From NCBI GenBank assembly GCA_025355995.1, contig JANXYQ010000127.1, forward strand, positions 1 to 64,000: DNA of 64,000 bases. The letters run 5' to 3'. The notes under the pieces are model-generated. The model did no database searches. It saw nothing but the letters and a program-made list of their open reading frames with translations, and had not been told where the DNA came from. A program made the translations under genes and the position numbers. The DNA is from Spirochaetaceae bacterium. GTDB taxonomy: Bacteria > Spirochaetota > Spirochaetia > Treponematales > Rectinemataceae. Below, piece after piece: positions 52,249-61,316 of this stretch; the first letter of the stretch is position 1; each line of letters begins with the position of its first letter.

Positions 52249-54129
52249 TTACAGTTCGGTCTGCGAGCCGATCTCGACGACCCGGTCGGGAGGCAGGCGG
52301 AAGAAGTGCGTGGGGCTCACCGCGTTGTTGAAGAGGAAGGAGAAGAGCTCCTTCCTCCACTTCCCCATGCCGCCCTTCTTCCCGACGACCAGGGCCTCGC
52401 GGCCTATGAAATAGGTCGTCTTCATCCGGTCGTTGTCGAAGCCGGGGATCACGACCCGCGAGAGGGCGGCCGGGACGTCCGGCGTCTCGCTGTAGCCGAA
52501 GTGGAGGGCGACGTACCACATATCTCCTAGCGGCCCGGTGACGACGGCCCGCGCGGCATCGTCCACGTAGGGCTCGTCGACCGTCTGGACCGAGAGGACG
52601 ATGGTCAGGTCGTGCAGGACCTTGTTGTGCTTGAGATTGTGCAGCATGGCCTTGGGCACGCCCTTGGGATCGGCGGTGAGGTAGACGGCGGTGCCGGAGA
52701 CACGGTGGGGCGGGGCGAGGGCTATGCTCGAGGCGAAGAGCTCGGGAGAGAGGCGGAAGGCCTGGATCTTCTTGGCGAAGAGCTTGCGGCCGTCCATCCA
52801 GGTCTTCATGACGAGGAAGAGGAGCATGGCGAAGGCGACGACTATCCATCCGCCCGAGGCGATCTTCATGACGTTCGAGGCGAAGAGCGAGGAGTCTATG
52901 ATCAGGAAGAGGAGCCCTAGCGGGATGACGAGCCAGAGCGATGCCTTGAAGGCCTTGCGCGCCAGGAAGATCATGAGGCAGGTGGTCATGAGCATCGTCG
53001 CGGAGACGGCGATGCCGTAGGCGTTGGCGAGGTTGTTCGAGGTCTTGAAGGCGAGGACGAGGCCGACCGTGCCGGCCAGGAGGACCCAGTTCACGAAGGG
53101 CACGTAGACCTGGCCTATGGTCTCGTCGGAGGTATGCCGCACCGTGATGCGCGGCCAGAAGCCTAGCTGCACGCTCTGCCGGGCAAGCGAGAAGGCGCCC
53201 GAGATCACGGCCTGCGAGGCGATGATCGTCGCCGCGGTCGCCAGGATGACGAGCGGGTACATCGCCCACTCGGGGGCGAGGCGGAAGAAGAGGTTGCTCT
53301 CCTTGTCGGGATTGGCCAGGAGGAAGGCTCCCTGGCCGAGGTAGCTTAGGAGGAGGGCGGGGTAGACCATGAAGTACCAGGAGCGGCGTATCGGCTTGGT
53401 CCCGAAGTGGCCGAGGTCCGCGTAGAGCACCTCGGCTCCGGTCATCGCGAGGATGATGAAGCCGAGGAGGCCGAAGGTCAGCTTGGGGTTTCGGAATACG
53501 AAGCGGATGGCCTCGAGTGGATCGAGGGCGGCCAGGATCCCGGGGCTGATGAATATCGCCTTCAGGCCGAGCACGCCCATCACGAGGAACCAGAGCGCGA
53601 TGATGGGCCCGAAGACCCTTCCGACCTTCGTCGTGCCCTTGGCTTGGGCGGGGAAGAGGGCGACGAGGACCAGCACGGACAGGGGCACTATGTAGGGAAG
53701 GAAGTTAGGCGAAATCAATTCGAGACCCTCGATAGCCGAGAGGACCGAGACCGCCGGGGTGATCATGCCATCGCTGTAGAGCAGGGAGGCGCCGATTATC
53801 CCCAGGATGGCGATGAAGGCGCTCCGCCTCACGCTTCCCTTGGGCAGCTGCCGCGAGACGAGGCTCACGAGGGCCAGGATTCCGCCCTCTCCGCGGTTGT
53901 CCGCGCGCAGGACTATGCCCAGGTACTTCACGCAGACCACCAGACTCAGGGACCAGATCATCAGGGATACGATACCCACGATGTTGTCGCGTTGCAGCGC
54001 GATGCCCCGCTCTGGGGCGAAGCATTCGCGCAAGGCGTAGAGGGGGGAGGTGCCAATATCGCCGAAGACGACGCCGATCGCGCCGACGGCCAGCGCGAAT
54101 TGCCGGCGCCCGCCTTCTTTACTGCTCAT
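52249..54129 (-). CDS. kup: Kup-type potassium transporter
   Basis: 626 aa, normal Kup length. Twelve TM helices in residues ~10-430; GVVFGDIGTSPLYALRECF at the N-terminus is the family signature with the K+-coordinating Asp. The C-terminal ~190 residues are the soluble domain (SGTAVYLTADPKGVP). K+/H+ symporter of the inner membrane. Start context GAGGA with TAGAGT five bases before the ATG. Confidence 0.95.
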   Translation of the reverse strand: MSSKEGGRRQFALAVGAIGVVFGDIGTSPLYALRECFAPERGIALQRDNIVGIVSLMIWSLSLVVCVKYLGIVLRADNRGEGGILALVSLVSRQLPKGSVRRSAFIAILGIIGASLLYSDGMITPAVSVLSAIEGLELISPNFLPYIVPLSVLVLVALFPAQAKGTTKVGRVFGPIIALWFLVMGVLGLKAIFISPGILAALDPLEAIRFVFRNPKLTFGLLGFIILAMTGAEVLYADLGHFGTKPIRRSWYFMVYPALLLSYLGQGAFLLANPDKESNLFFRLAPEWAMYPLVILATAATIIASQAVISGAFSLARQSVQLGFWPRITVRHTSDETIGQVYVPFVNWVLLAGTVGLVLAFKTSNNLANAYGIAVSATMLMTTCLMIFLARKAFKASLWLVIPLGLLFLIIDSSLFASNVMKIASGGWIVVAFAMLLFLVMKTWMDGRKLFAKKIQAFRLSPELFASSIALAPPHRVSGTAVYLTADPKGVPKAMLHNLKHNKVLHDLTIVLSVQTVDEPYVDDAARAVVTGPLGDMWYVALHFGYSETPDVPAALSRVVIPGFDNDRMKTTYFIGREALVVGKKGGMGKWRKELFSFLFNNAVSPTHFFRLPPDRVVEIGSQTEL

Positions 54130-54193
54130 GCCGTACTCTATCCTCGCGGGCTCCGCTTATTCAATGAGGGGAGGCAGCCTCGCGGGCCGGGCG

Positions 54194-54222
54194 TTGACAG
54201 CCGCTCCGAGCTCGAAGAAAAT
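54194..54222 (+). promoter_or_regulatory. Promoter of the NlpC/P60 gene, leaderless type
   Basis: Perfect TTGACA (54194-54199), 17-bp spacer, GAAAAT (54217-54222), six bases to ATG 54229. No Shine-Dalgarno between. Confidence 0.55.
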
Positions 54223-54228
54223 GCCATC

Positions 54229-55257
54229 ATGAGTAAAAGAAGTTTCGCCCTGGTCCTCTTCGCCTCCCTCGGCGCCGCAGCCGCCATCGCCGCCTGGGCC
54301 GTCCCCGCCGAGGGCGAGGCTCGCAAGCGCATAGTCGAGACGGCCCAATCCTTCAAGGGAGTTCCCTACGTCTACGGCGCCGAGTCGCCGTCGGCCTTCG
54401 ACTGCTCGGGCTTCGTCCAATACGTGTACGCCCATGCCGCCGACCTCGAGATACCCCGGAACTCGAAGGGGCAGTGGGCGGCCGGCAAACCCGTCGATAA
54501 GAGCGATATCAAGCCCGGGGATATTTTCGTATTCGATACGGCCGGTGGCGGCGGACCCAGCCATGTCGCGATCTATATGGGCGACGACAAGATCATCCAC
54601 GCCATCTCCGAGGGGCCTCAGACAGGCGTAGTCGTCACGACACTGCCCGACCATTATTTCGCCCAGCGCATAATCGGCGCGAGGTACTTCATCGTTTCCG
54701 CGGCATCGGCGGCTCCTGCGCCGATCGTTCCCGCTCCTACGCCTCAGCCCAAGGCTACTGTCCCCGCAAAGCCAGCTCCCGCTCCAACTCCCGCCCCCGC
54801 TCCTGCGCCCGCGCCGGCTCCAGCTCCCGCGCCAGCTCCGGCGCCGGCTCAAGCTCCGGCTCCTGCGCCCGCGCCCCTTCCCGCAAAGCCCGCCCCTGTT
54901 CTCTCCAAACCGGCGGCCGAGGAACTCCCGATATCGCAAGTCGGATTCGTCATCAAGCGGCCCGGCGACGTCTTCATGGATCCGATATCGGCGGCTACCG
55001 GCACCGCCATCGCCTTCACGATCACGAACGGCACCGGGAAGGATCAGATCTTCCACGTTTTTTTCTATAAGGCCGACGTGGATTTCTCGAAGACAAAGAT
55101 CCTGCGCGAGGACCGGCAAGCCATCGCGGCCGGGAGCGGCGTGGAGATCGAGCCCTATCTATTCACGGAGCCCGGAGTCTATCGCCTCAACGTCAAGACC
55201 GCCGATAATACCCAGCTCATGCAGCGCACCTGGAAGGTGGTGGACCTCAAGCGCTAG
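54229..55257 (+). CDS. Secreted NlpC/P60 endopeptidase with Pro-Ala linker
   Basis: 342 aa, signal peptide (residues 1-25). NlpC/P60 catalytic domain ~30-155 with FDCSGFVQYVY (catalytic Cys), SHVAIYMGDD (His) and KIIHAI. Then an almost pure Pro-Ala linker (~165-225; repeats of PAPA) and a C-terminal immunoglobulin-like domain (residues ~240-342: VGFVIKRPGDVFM to RTWKVVDLKR). Likely cuts peptidoglycan stem peptides in the periplasm; the linker may span the murein. The PAPA code is a low-complexity repeat. Confidence 0.88.
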   Translation: MSKRSFALVLFASLGAAAAIAAWAVPAEGEARKRIVETAQSFKGVPYVYGAESPSAFDCSGFVQYVYAHAADLEIPRNSKGQWAAGKPVDKSDIKPGDIFVFDTAGGGGPSHVAIYMGDDKIIHAISEGPQTGVVVTTLPDHYFAQRIIGARYFIVSAASAAPAPIVPAPTPQPKATVPAKPAPAPTPAPAPAPAPAPAPAPAPAPAQAPAPAPAPLPAKPAPVLSKPAAEELPISQVGFVIKRPGDVFMDPISAATGTAIAFTITNGTGKDQIFHVFFYKADVDFSKTKILREDRQAIAAGSGVEIEPYLFTEPGVYRLNVKTADNTQLMQRTWKVVDLKR

Positions 55258-56513
55258 CCCGGACTTCGTCCAAGCCGCTCGTTGGCCTTGCGGAGGCGGT
55301 CGGACAGGAGCTCGGCTAGCCTGCGGGGAGCCTCGCTGTCGGTCTTGAGGTAGAGCTCGAAGACCTCGGGGGGTATGACGAGCGCGAAGCTCCCCAGGTC
55401 CGCGCGGGCCGTCGCGCTGCGGGCCTCGCCCTGCATCAGGGCCATCTCCCCGAATATCTCCCCCGGCCCGATCCCCGCGAGGCGGAGCTCGCCGCCCGCG
55501 GCGGGAATGTAGATCCCGATCTCGCCGCGTTGCACGAAATAGGTTTCCATCCCGCCTTCCCCCACGGAGAAGACTTTTTCGCCCTTCGCGTACTCGCGCC
55601 CGTAGCGCCGGAAGAGCCGCTCGGGCTTCCGGAAGAGGGAGCGGGCGGAGCCGGCGCTGCGGCTTCTCTGGAATCGGGCGAAGAGGAGGGCGTCGAAGCG
55701 CTCCTCGATATAGACGAGCTCCGCGAAGGCGAAGAAGAGGCAGAAGAAGAGGTACACGTTCGCCAGGAGGACGATCAGGTTGCCGAAGATGCCGTATAAC
55801 AGGTCGTATCGCGCGTTGCCCATGAAGAGCCGGAAGAGGCCCGAGAAGGCGAGGGTCGACAGGACGCAGAGCAGGGCGGCCGCGAGGGCGGTCCCGCGCG
55901 CCGGGCGTTCCGGCGGGGCGTAGCGGTAGCTCAGGTAAACGAAGGCGAAGAGGACGAGGGGAGGGGCCGCGCGGGAGGCCGCGCGTATCGCGCCGCCGAA
56001 GAGGGCGCCGGGCCCCATGGCCTCGGAGAGGAATCGGGCCGCCTCGGATGCCGCGAGGATAGCGACGACGGCGAGGAGGACGACGAGCTCGAGCATGAAG
56101 CCGAGGAGATTGGCCCGGAGGATACCGGCCTTGCCGGCGTTGGACCAGACGACCCTGATGCCGCGCTGGATCGTGACGACGAGGAGGCGCGCCGAATAGA
56201 GCAGGCTCGCCGCGCCGATGGCGGCGGCCGGCGTGCCCAGGGGCCTCCCGAGGAAGGCCTTCACGGCCTCGGTCGCCTCCATCGCGCCGAGGAAGGAGGC
56301 CACCGTGCGCTCGGCCTCCGCCAGGGCTCCCGGCCTCGCTCGCAGGAGGGCGGAGGCCAGGCCGAGGGCCAGCAGCACCGCGGGCATCGCGGAGAGGAGG
56401 AAGGCGTAGGCGCCGGCCGCCGCGTGGTTGGCGAGCTCGTGCTCTCCGAATCGCTCGAAGGCGAAGACCAGCCTCTGGGCGAGGGCCGTCGCTGCCCGCT
56501 TGATCCTTCCCAT
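55254..56513 (-). CDS. YihY/BrkB-family membrane protein with C-terminal cNMP-binding domain
   Basis: 419 aa. Six TM helices (residues ~25-270) of the YihY family (NHAAAGAYAFLLSAMPAVLLALG). The C-terminal ~115 residues are a cyclic-nucleotide-binding fold with GEIFGEMALMQGEARSATA, the phosphate-binding cassette (GE...R[ST]A). This extra domain is not part of standard YihY proteins. It may gate the membrane part by cAMP or c-di-AMP/GMP. Converges with the NlpC gene by 4 bp and lies just after the receiver-kinase gene. Confidence 0.8.
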   Translation of the reverse strand: MGRIKRAATALAQRLVFAFERFGEHELANHAAAGAYAFLLSAMPAVLLALGLASALLRARPGALAEAERTVASFLGAMEATEAVKAFLGRPLGTPAAAIGAASLLYSARLLVVTIQRGIRVVWSNAGKAGILRANLLGFMLELVVLLAVVAILAASEAARFLSEAMGPGALFGGAIRAASRAAPPLVLFAFVYLSYRYAPPERPARGTALAAALLCVLSTLAFSGLFRLFMGNARYDLLYGIFGNLIVLLANVYLFFCLFFAFAELVYIEERFDALLFARFQRSRSAGSARSLFRKPERLFRRYGREYAKGEKVFSVGEGGMETYFVQRGEIGIYIPAAGGELRLAGIGPGEIFGEMALMQGEARSATARADLGSFALVIPPEVFELYLKTDSEAPRRLAELLSDRLRKANERLGRSPG

Positions 56514-56523
56514 ACGCGCGCGC

Positions 56524-58815
56524 TCAGGGGGCGAAGCTGAGCGAGGCCTCGGTGCCCTTCCCGGGCGCGAATCTCAACTCCCCGCCGAGCTGCCTCGCGA
56601 GCATGGACATGATCATCATGCCCGTGCTGGAGGCCGTCGCGGGCTCGAGCCCGGCGGGCAATCCCGTTCCGTCGTCGGCGACGGTAAGGCGCACGAGGCC
56701 GCCCGCTTCCTCGAGCGAGACGCGGATCTCTCCCCCTTCCGAATCGGGATAGGCGTATTTGAAGGCGTTCGTCATCATCTCGTTCAGGATGAGGCCGACG
56801 GGCACCGCGTGGGCCGCGTCGAGCTTCAGGTCGGCGAGCGACTTCGTCACCCGCAGGCGGTCCCCGCCCGGGTCCATCGCCCCGTGGATCGAGTCTACCA
56901 GCCGCTCGACGTACACGCGCATGTCGACGGTCGCGAGGTCGTCGGACATGTAGAGCCGCTCGTAGGCCGAGGAGATCGAATCGATGCGCCCGATCGCCGA
57001 TCGAAGCACCAGTTTCGCGGATTCGTCGCCCATCGCGTCCATCTCGAGATTGAGCAGGGACACGATCACGCTCAGGTTGTTCTTCACGCGATGCTCGAGC
57101 TCCTTCATCAGCATACTTTTCTGCTCCGCGTTCCGGCGGAGGGATTCCTCGAGCCTCTTCTGCACGGTGATGTCGCGTCCGACCCCGACCAGGCCTACGA
57201 TCTCGCCCTGGGCGTTCCGGATCGGGACCTTGGAGGTCAGCAGCCAGTGCACGGTGCCGTCCTCGTCGAGGAAGTCCTCCTCGCGGTTGATTATCGGCTT
57301 CCCCGCGAAGACCTGCCGGTCGTCCTCCTGCCCGCGCATCGCTATTTCCGGCGGGAACAGCTCGAAGTCGGTCTTCCCCAGCTGGTCGTTCTCGGCGCTC
57401 TGCTCCTTACCGTGGAAGGAGGCTATGTTCGAGATGGTCTTGCGGCCGGACAGGTCCTTGAAATAGACGGGGTCGGGCAGGTTGTCGATGAGGGTCTTGA
57501 GGAATATCCGCTCTTGCGCGACCTCGTCCTCCGCCTTCTTCCGCTCCGTAATGTCCCGCCCGATGCCGACCAGGCCGATGACGGCTCCCTGGTAGTCGCG
57601 CAGGGGTATCTTCGAGGTCAGGAGCCAGCGCTTGCCGCCGTCCGCGCGCGCGAAGGATTCCTCCCGGTTGAAGATGGGCTCGCCGCTCTCGATCACGACG
57701 AGGTTGTCCCCGTGGCCGCGCTCGCCGACCTCGCCCGGGAAGAGCTCGAGATCGGTCTTGCCGAGGGCCTCCTCCTTGTCGACGAGCCCGATGTTCTCGA
57801 TGTCCGCGCGATTGGCGATGATTTTCCGGCCCTCTAGGTCGTTGAAATAGACGGGATCCGGGATGTTGTCGATGAGGGTCTTGAGGAAGAGGTGCTCGCG
57901 GCGGGCCTTCTCCTCGGTCTTGCTCAAGCTCGTGACGTTCTGGAGCACGCCGATGACCATGCTCCGCTCCGGGTCGTACTCGGCTATCGAGTGGATGTCC
58001 AGGACGATGCCTGTGCCCAGCTGCCGGATCTTGAAGTAGCGATCGTAGGGCTCGCCTTTTTTTATTAGGGCGGCGAGGGCCTCGTCCAGCTCCGCGCGGT
58101 ACTCGCTCAGCGGTATGGACTGGATATCCGACAGCGCCCACTCGCTCTTCGGGAATCCGTAGATCCTCATCGCTCCCTTGGAGGCCGTGATGGCGTCCGT
58201 TCCCAGCCGGTACTCCCAGTTTCCGATCCCGGCCACGGATTCCGCCCGAGTCATCCTCGCCTCGCTCTCCGCGAGCCGATTCGACTGGGCGGTGATCTCC
58301 CGCTCCGACTCCAGCAGGCTGGCGTTCGCCGCCTCCAGCTCCTCGCCGGTAACCTGGAGGTCCTCTATCGTGACCCGGAGCCTTTCGTTGACCGCCTCGA
58401 TCTCCATGTTCTTCTGGTGGAGCCTCTTCTGGGCCTCGAAGAGCTTGAAGGACATCTTGATCGACGCGTCGAGGACGGTGAAGACCGAGGACTTGACGAC
58501 GTAGCCGTAGTTCGTTATCTCCTCGGTCTTAGCCACCGCCTCCGGCTCCGTATGGGACGAGAGGAAGAGGATCGGGACGTCGTGCGCTCGGAGGATCTCC
58601 CTAGCGGCCTCGGTCCCGTCGATGCCCGCGCCGAGATCGATGTCCATGAGGATCAAGTCGTAGGACCCCGGCCCCCTGCGGAATAGCTCGATCGCCTTCT
58701 CGCCGCTCGGCGCGTGGATTACGGCGTACCCGACGCCCTCGAGCTTCTTGATCTCGGCGAGCGCGATGATCGCCTCGTCCTCGACGAGGAGGATGGTCTT
58801 CGGGGGATTGGTCAT
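56524..58815 (-). CDS. Receiver-triple PAS-histidine kinase (HisKA_2)
   Basis: 763 aa, cytoplasmic. Receiver (D58 in LILMDIDLGAG) at 1-125, coiled coil ~135-195, three PAS domains (GIGNWEYRLGTDAI; IDNIPDPVYFNDLEGRK; IDNLPDPVYFKDLSGRK) and HisKA_2 (ELEHRVKNNLSVIVSLLNLE) with HATPase (LNEMMTNAFKYAYPD, DDGTGL). PAS2 and PAS3 are nearly the same sequence and arose by duplication. The architecture is that of a hybrid cytosolic sensor whose partner regulator is elsewhere. Confidence 0.92.
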   Translation of the reverse strand: MTNPPKTILLVEDEAIIALAEIKKLEGVGYAVIHAPSGEKAIELFRRGPGSYDLILMDIDLGAGIDGTEAAREILRAHDVPILFLSSHTEPEAVAKTEEITNYGYVVKSSVFTVLDASIKMSFKLFEAQKRLHQKNMEIEAVNERLRVTIEDLQVTGEELEAANASLLESEREITAQSNRLAESEARMTRAESVAGIGNWEYRLGTDAITASKGAMRIYGFPKSEWALSDIQSIPLSEYRAELDEALAALIKKGEPYDRYFKIRQLGTGIVLDIHSIAEYDPERSMVIGVLQNVTSLSKTEEKARREHLFLKTLIDNIPDPVYFNDLEGRKIIANRADIENIGLVDKEEALGKTDLELFPGEVGERGHGDNLVVIESGEPIFNREESFARADGGKRWLLTSKIPLRDYQGAVIGLVGIGRDITERKKAEDEVAQERIFLKTLIDNLPDPVYFKDLSGRKTISNIASFHGKEQSAENDQLGKTDFELFPPEIAMRGQEDDRQVFAGKPIINREEDFLDEDGTVHWLLTSKVPIRNAQGEIVGLVGVGRDITVQKRLEESLRRNAEQKSMLMKELEHRVKNNLSVIVSLLNLEMDAMGDESAKLVLRSAIGRIDSISSAYERLYMSDDLATVDMRVYVERLVDSIHGAMDPGGDRLRVTKSLADLKLDAAHAVPVGLILNEMMTNAFKYAYPDSEGGEIRVSLEEAGGLVRLTVADDGTGLPAGLEPATASSTGMMIMSMLARQLGGELRFAPGKGTEASLSFAP

Positions 58816-58865
58816 TGCCTCGAGTATGCTCTAGCCGAGCCGATTTTTGAAGAGGATGAATAGCC

Positions 58866-60134
58866 TCAATCCAGGCCGATCATAAGGGCGAGCTTCTTCA
58901 CCGTGAAGCGGTCTCGTATGGAGTGCGCGCTTCTCATGCCCAGGGCTATCTCGAGCTGGCCGAGGCCGAGCTCCCTCGCGTCCGTCGGGCAGCCGGCGAG
59001 GGCGAGGAGGCGCCTTGTCTCTGCGAGGCCCGGCACCGAGGCTGCGAGGGCGAGGATGCCGTCCCAGCCATCGATTATCGCGGCCATCAAGGACTCGCGC
59101 TCCGCCGTTCCCATCGAGAGGAAGCGTTCCTGGCAGGCTATCGCCTCCTCCGCCGCGTCGCCGAAGGCCTCCCGGATGAGGGCTTCCTCGGCTTCCCGCC
59201 GGGGCGGGGCGGCGCGGCCCAGGCGCTCGGCCGCCTGCGATTTCGACAGCCCCCTGACGCCGTCCCAGAGCCTCGCCGCCTCGAGGGTGCCGATCGCGAC
59301 CTTGAGCCCGTGCAGGACGGGAGGGCGGCCCTCGCGCAGCAGCCGCAGCTCCCAAAAGTGCGAGTACTGGTGCTCCGCGCCGGAAGCCGGCCGCGAGTGT
59401 CCGGCCTCGGCCATGCAGAGCCCCGACTCGACGAGAGCGCGCATCAGGGCGACGACGCCCTCGGGGCTCGCCGCGCCGATGGCGGGCGCGGCGTCGGCGC
59501 AGGACCGCGCGGCCGCCACGGAGCGCCGGGCTATCGCCTCGTCGAAGGGCTCGCCCCACAGCAGGGACCCGAGCCGCCAATCGGCTACGGCCGTGAATTT
59601 GCAGAGCATGTCGCCGAAGCCGGCAGCTATCATGGGCCGCGGCGCCCGCGCGAGGACCTCCGTGTCCGCGAACACCGCGACGGGAGCCGCGGCCGGGACC
59701 GTGCGCTTGCCGCCGTCGACGACGAGGGGCGCTACGATCGAGCTGTAGGCGTCGACCGAGGGAGCAGTCGCGAGGCTGACGAAGCCGCGGCCCGTACGGT
59801 GGCAGGCGAAGCGGACTATGTCGGTGATCGTCCCGGACCCGACGGCGACATAGAGCCGCTCCCTGGGATCGTCGTCGAGGAGGAGCCTTAGTATGCTGCG
59901 CGCGTCGGCGGCGAGGTAGGGTTCGTCGAAGACCGTCGCGCGCGAAGCGAGGCCGGCGCCTCGAAGCTCGGCCAAGGCCTCCTCGCCCGCGGCCTTCCAG
60001 GTATTCGCGTCGGCGACGAGCCTCGGCGGAGCCGCGCCGGAGGCCGAGTTCGCCCTCGCGGCGCAGAAGGCGGCGAGGCGCTTCGCCGCTCCTTTTCCAA
60101 TATCTATCACTTCGGGAAGCCGGCCTGTATCCAT
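58866..60134 (-). CDS. araM: sn-Glycerol-1-phosphate dehydrogenase / AraM-like
   Basis: 422 aa from ATG 60134 (GGAGGAAC just upstream; ATG 60155 is upstream of the Shine-Dalgarno and less likely). NAD(P) and glycine-rich loop GSGTITDIVRFACH, the family pattern ATAPSVDAYSS, SGAEHQYSHFWE and LHGLKVAIG contain the Zn ligands (Asp, His, His). Reduces dihydroxyacetone phosphate to glycerol-1-phosphate in archaea and Bacillus. Being next to araB and araA it matches the B. subtilis araM arrangement. Confidence 0.85.
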   Translation of the reverse strand: MDTGRLPEVIDIGKGAAKRLAAFCAARANSASGAAPPRLVADANTWKAAGEEALAELRGAGLASRATVFDEPYLAADARSILRLLLDDDPRERLYVAVGSGTITDIVRFACHRTGRGFVSLATAPSVDAYSSIVAPLVVDGGKRTVPAAAPVAVFADTEVLARAPRPMIAAGFGDMLCKFTAVADWRLGSLLWGEPFDEAIARRSVAAARSCADAAPAIGAASPEGVVALMRALVESGLCMAEAGHSRPASGAEHQYSHFWELRLLREGRPPVLHGLKVAIGTLEAARLWDGVRGLSKSQAAERLGRAAPPRREAEEALIREAFGDAAEEAIACQERFLSMGTAERESLMAAIIDGWDGILALAASVPGLAETRRLLALAGCPTDARELGLGQLEIALGMRSAHSIRDRFTVKKLALMIGLD

Positions 60135-60186
60135 CCTGTTCCTCCGAAAGGGCAACTATATATCATGCGAAGCTTCGCTTTCTCGA

Positions 60187-60215
60187 TTGACGGAACCCGG
60201 AAGCGATGATACAAA
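60187..60215 (+). promoter_or_regulatory. Promoter of the lacI-araBA operon
   Basis: TTGACG (60187-60192), 17-bp spacer, TACAAA (60210-60215); predicted +1 near 60222, directly at the palindrome below. Confidence 0.5.
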
Positions 60216-60222
60216 GAAAATA

Positions 60223-60238
60223 CCGTGTACGTACACGG
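60223..60238 (+). promoter_or_regulatory. Perfect 16-bp palindromic operator of the arabinose locus
   Basis: CCGTGTACGTACACGG is a perfect palindrome. Its TGTACGTACA core is like AraR boxes of Bacillus, although the regulator here is a plain LacI-type protein. A degenerate half copy, ACGTGTACGC, follows at 60245-60254. Being at +1, it fits repression by the downstream regulator; its position also allows control of araM. Confidence 0.7.
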
Positions 60239-60266
60239 ATCAATACGTGTACGCAAACGCAATAAA

Positions 60267-61316
60267 ATGGAAGCGGAACGAATCACCGTAAAAGAGATCG
60301 CCCGTCTCGCAGGCGTCTCCATCGGCACCGTCGATAGGGTCCTCCACGACCGGGGCGGGGTTTCCGTCGAGACGAAGGAGCGGGTCGACGAGATCATAGC
60401 CTCCCTCGGCTACGAGCCCAACCTCCTCGCGCGGCAGCTCTCGCTCAATAAAAGCTACACCTTTCGCGTGATCCTGCCTCGCGCCGACCAGGATTCGGGC
60501 TATTGGTCGCTGTGCCTCGCGGGCATACGCCGGGCCGAGCGCGATCTCGCGCCGTACAAGGCCGCCCTGCGCGTCGACCAATTCGACCGCTACGACGGGG
60601 CCGCGTATGGCGCCCTCCTCGAAGACCTCGTCGCCGATCCCTGCGACGGGCTGCTCATCGCTCCCGTCCTTCCGGACGAGCTCCTCCCCGCTCTCTCCCG
60701 CCTGGCCGCGGCTCCCTACGTGTTCTTCGACAGCGAGGTCCCGGGCGCCGCTCCGGTCGCGTCCATCGGCCAGGATGCGTTCAGGGCCGGCCGCCTGGCG
60801 GGCCGGATGATGTCCCTCCTCGTCGCGGGCCCCGGCCCCCTCGTGGCGGTGAGCGCCCACGAGGGCGACAGGCACATACGGCAGCGCATCGAGGGCTTCG
60901 AGTCCTTCCTCGGCGGATCGAGGGAGATAGAGGTCGCGGAGTGCCCGGAGCTCGAGGCGCCCGAGGAGTGCGACCGCTTCCTCGGCGCCCTCTTCGGTGC
61001 GAGGCCCGGCATAGCGGGAGTCCTCGCCGCCAATTCTTCCGGACACCTCATCGGCGAGTGGCTGGCCTCGCGCGGGGCGAAGGACGGCTGCGCGCTAGTG
61101 TCCTGGGACCTGGTGCCGGCCAACGCGCGCGCGCTGCGCGACGGCAAGATCGACTGCGTCGTTTCGCAGCGGCCCGCGGAACAGGCCCGCGAGGGCATGG
61201 AGCGCCTATTCAGGGCGGTCGTGCGCGGCGAGCGCGACGATTCGCCCGCCTCCATACCGTTGGAGATCTACTTCAAGGAAAACATTCCCGTTACGGACGA
61301 TGAGGAGGATAGATGA
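60267..61316 (+). CDS. LacI-family transcriptional regulator of arabinose genes
   Basis: 349 aa; start MEAERITVKEI at 60267. LacI helix-turn-helix (ITVKEIARLAGVSIGTVDRVL) at residues 5-25 with hinge EPNLLARQLS, followed by a periplasmic-binding-protein-like sensor (~60-340; CDGLLIAPVLPDEL, VFFDSEVPGA). First gene of the operon, 4-bp overlap with araB. Most likely senses L-arabinose or a derivative and binds the palindrome at 60223-60238. Confidence 0.9.
   Translation: MEAERITVKEIARLAGVSIGTVDRVLHDRGGVSVETKERVDEIIASLGYEPNLLARQLSLNKSYTFRVILPRADQDSGYWSLCLAGIRRAERDLAPYKAALRVDQFDRYDGAAYGALLEDLVADPCDGLLIAPVLPDELLPALSRLAAAPYVFFDSEVPGAAPVASIGQDAFRAGRLAGRMMSLLVAGPGPLVAVSAHEGDRHIRQRIEGFESFLGGSREIEVAECPELEAPEECDRFLGALFGARPGIAGVLAANSSGHLIGEWLASRGAKDGCALVSWDLVPANARALRDGKIDCVVSQRPAEQAREGMERLFRAVVRGERDDSPASIPLEIYFKENIPVTDDEEDR

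Noticed and set aside
54780-54900. Short tandem DNA repeats that could be taken for a CRISPR or satellite
   Set aside because: They encode the Pro-Ala linker of the NlpC/P60 protein in frame, with no spacer-repeat regularity.
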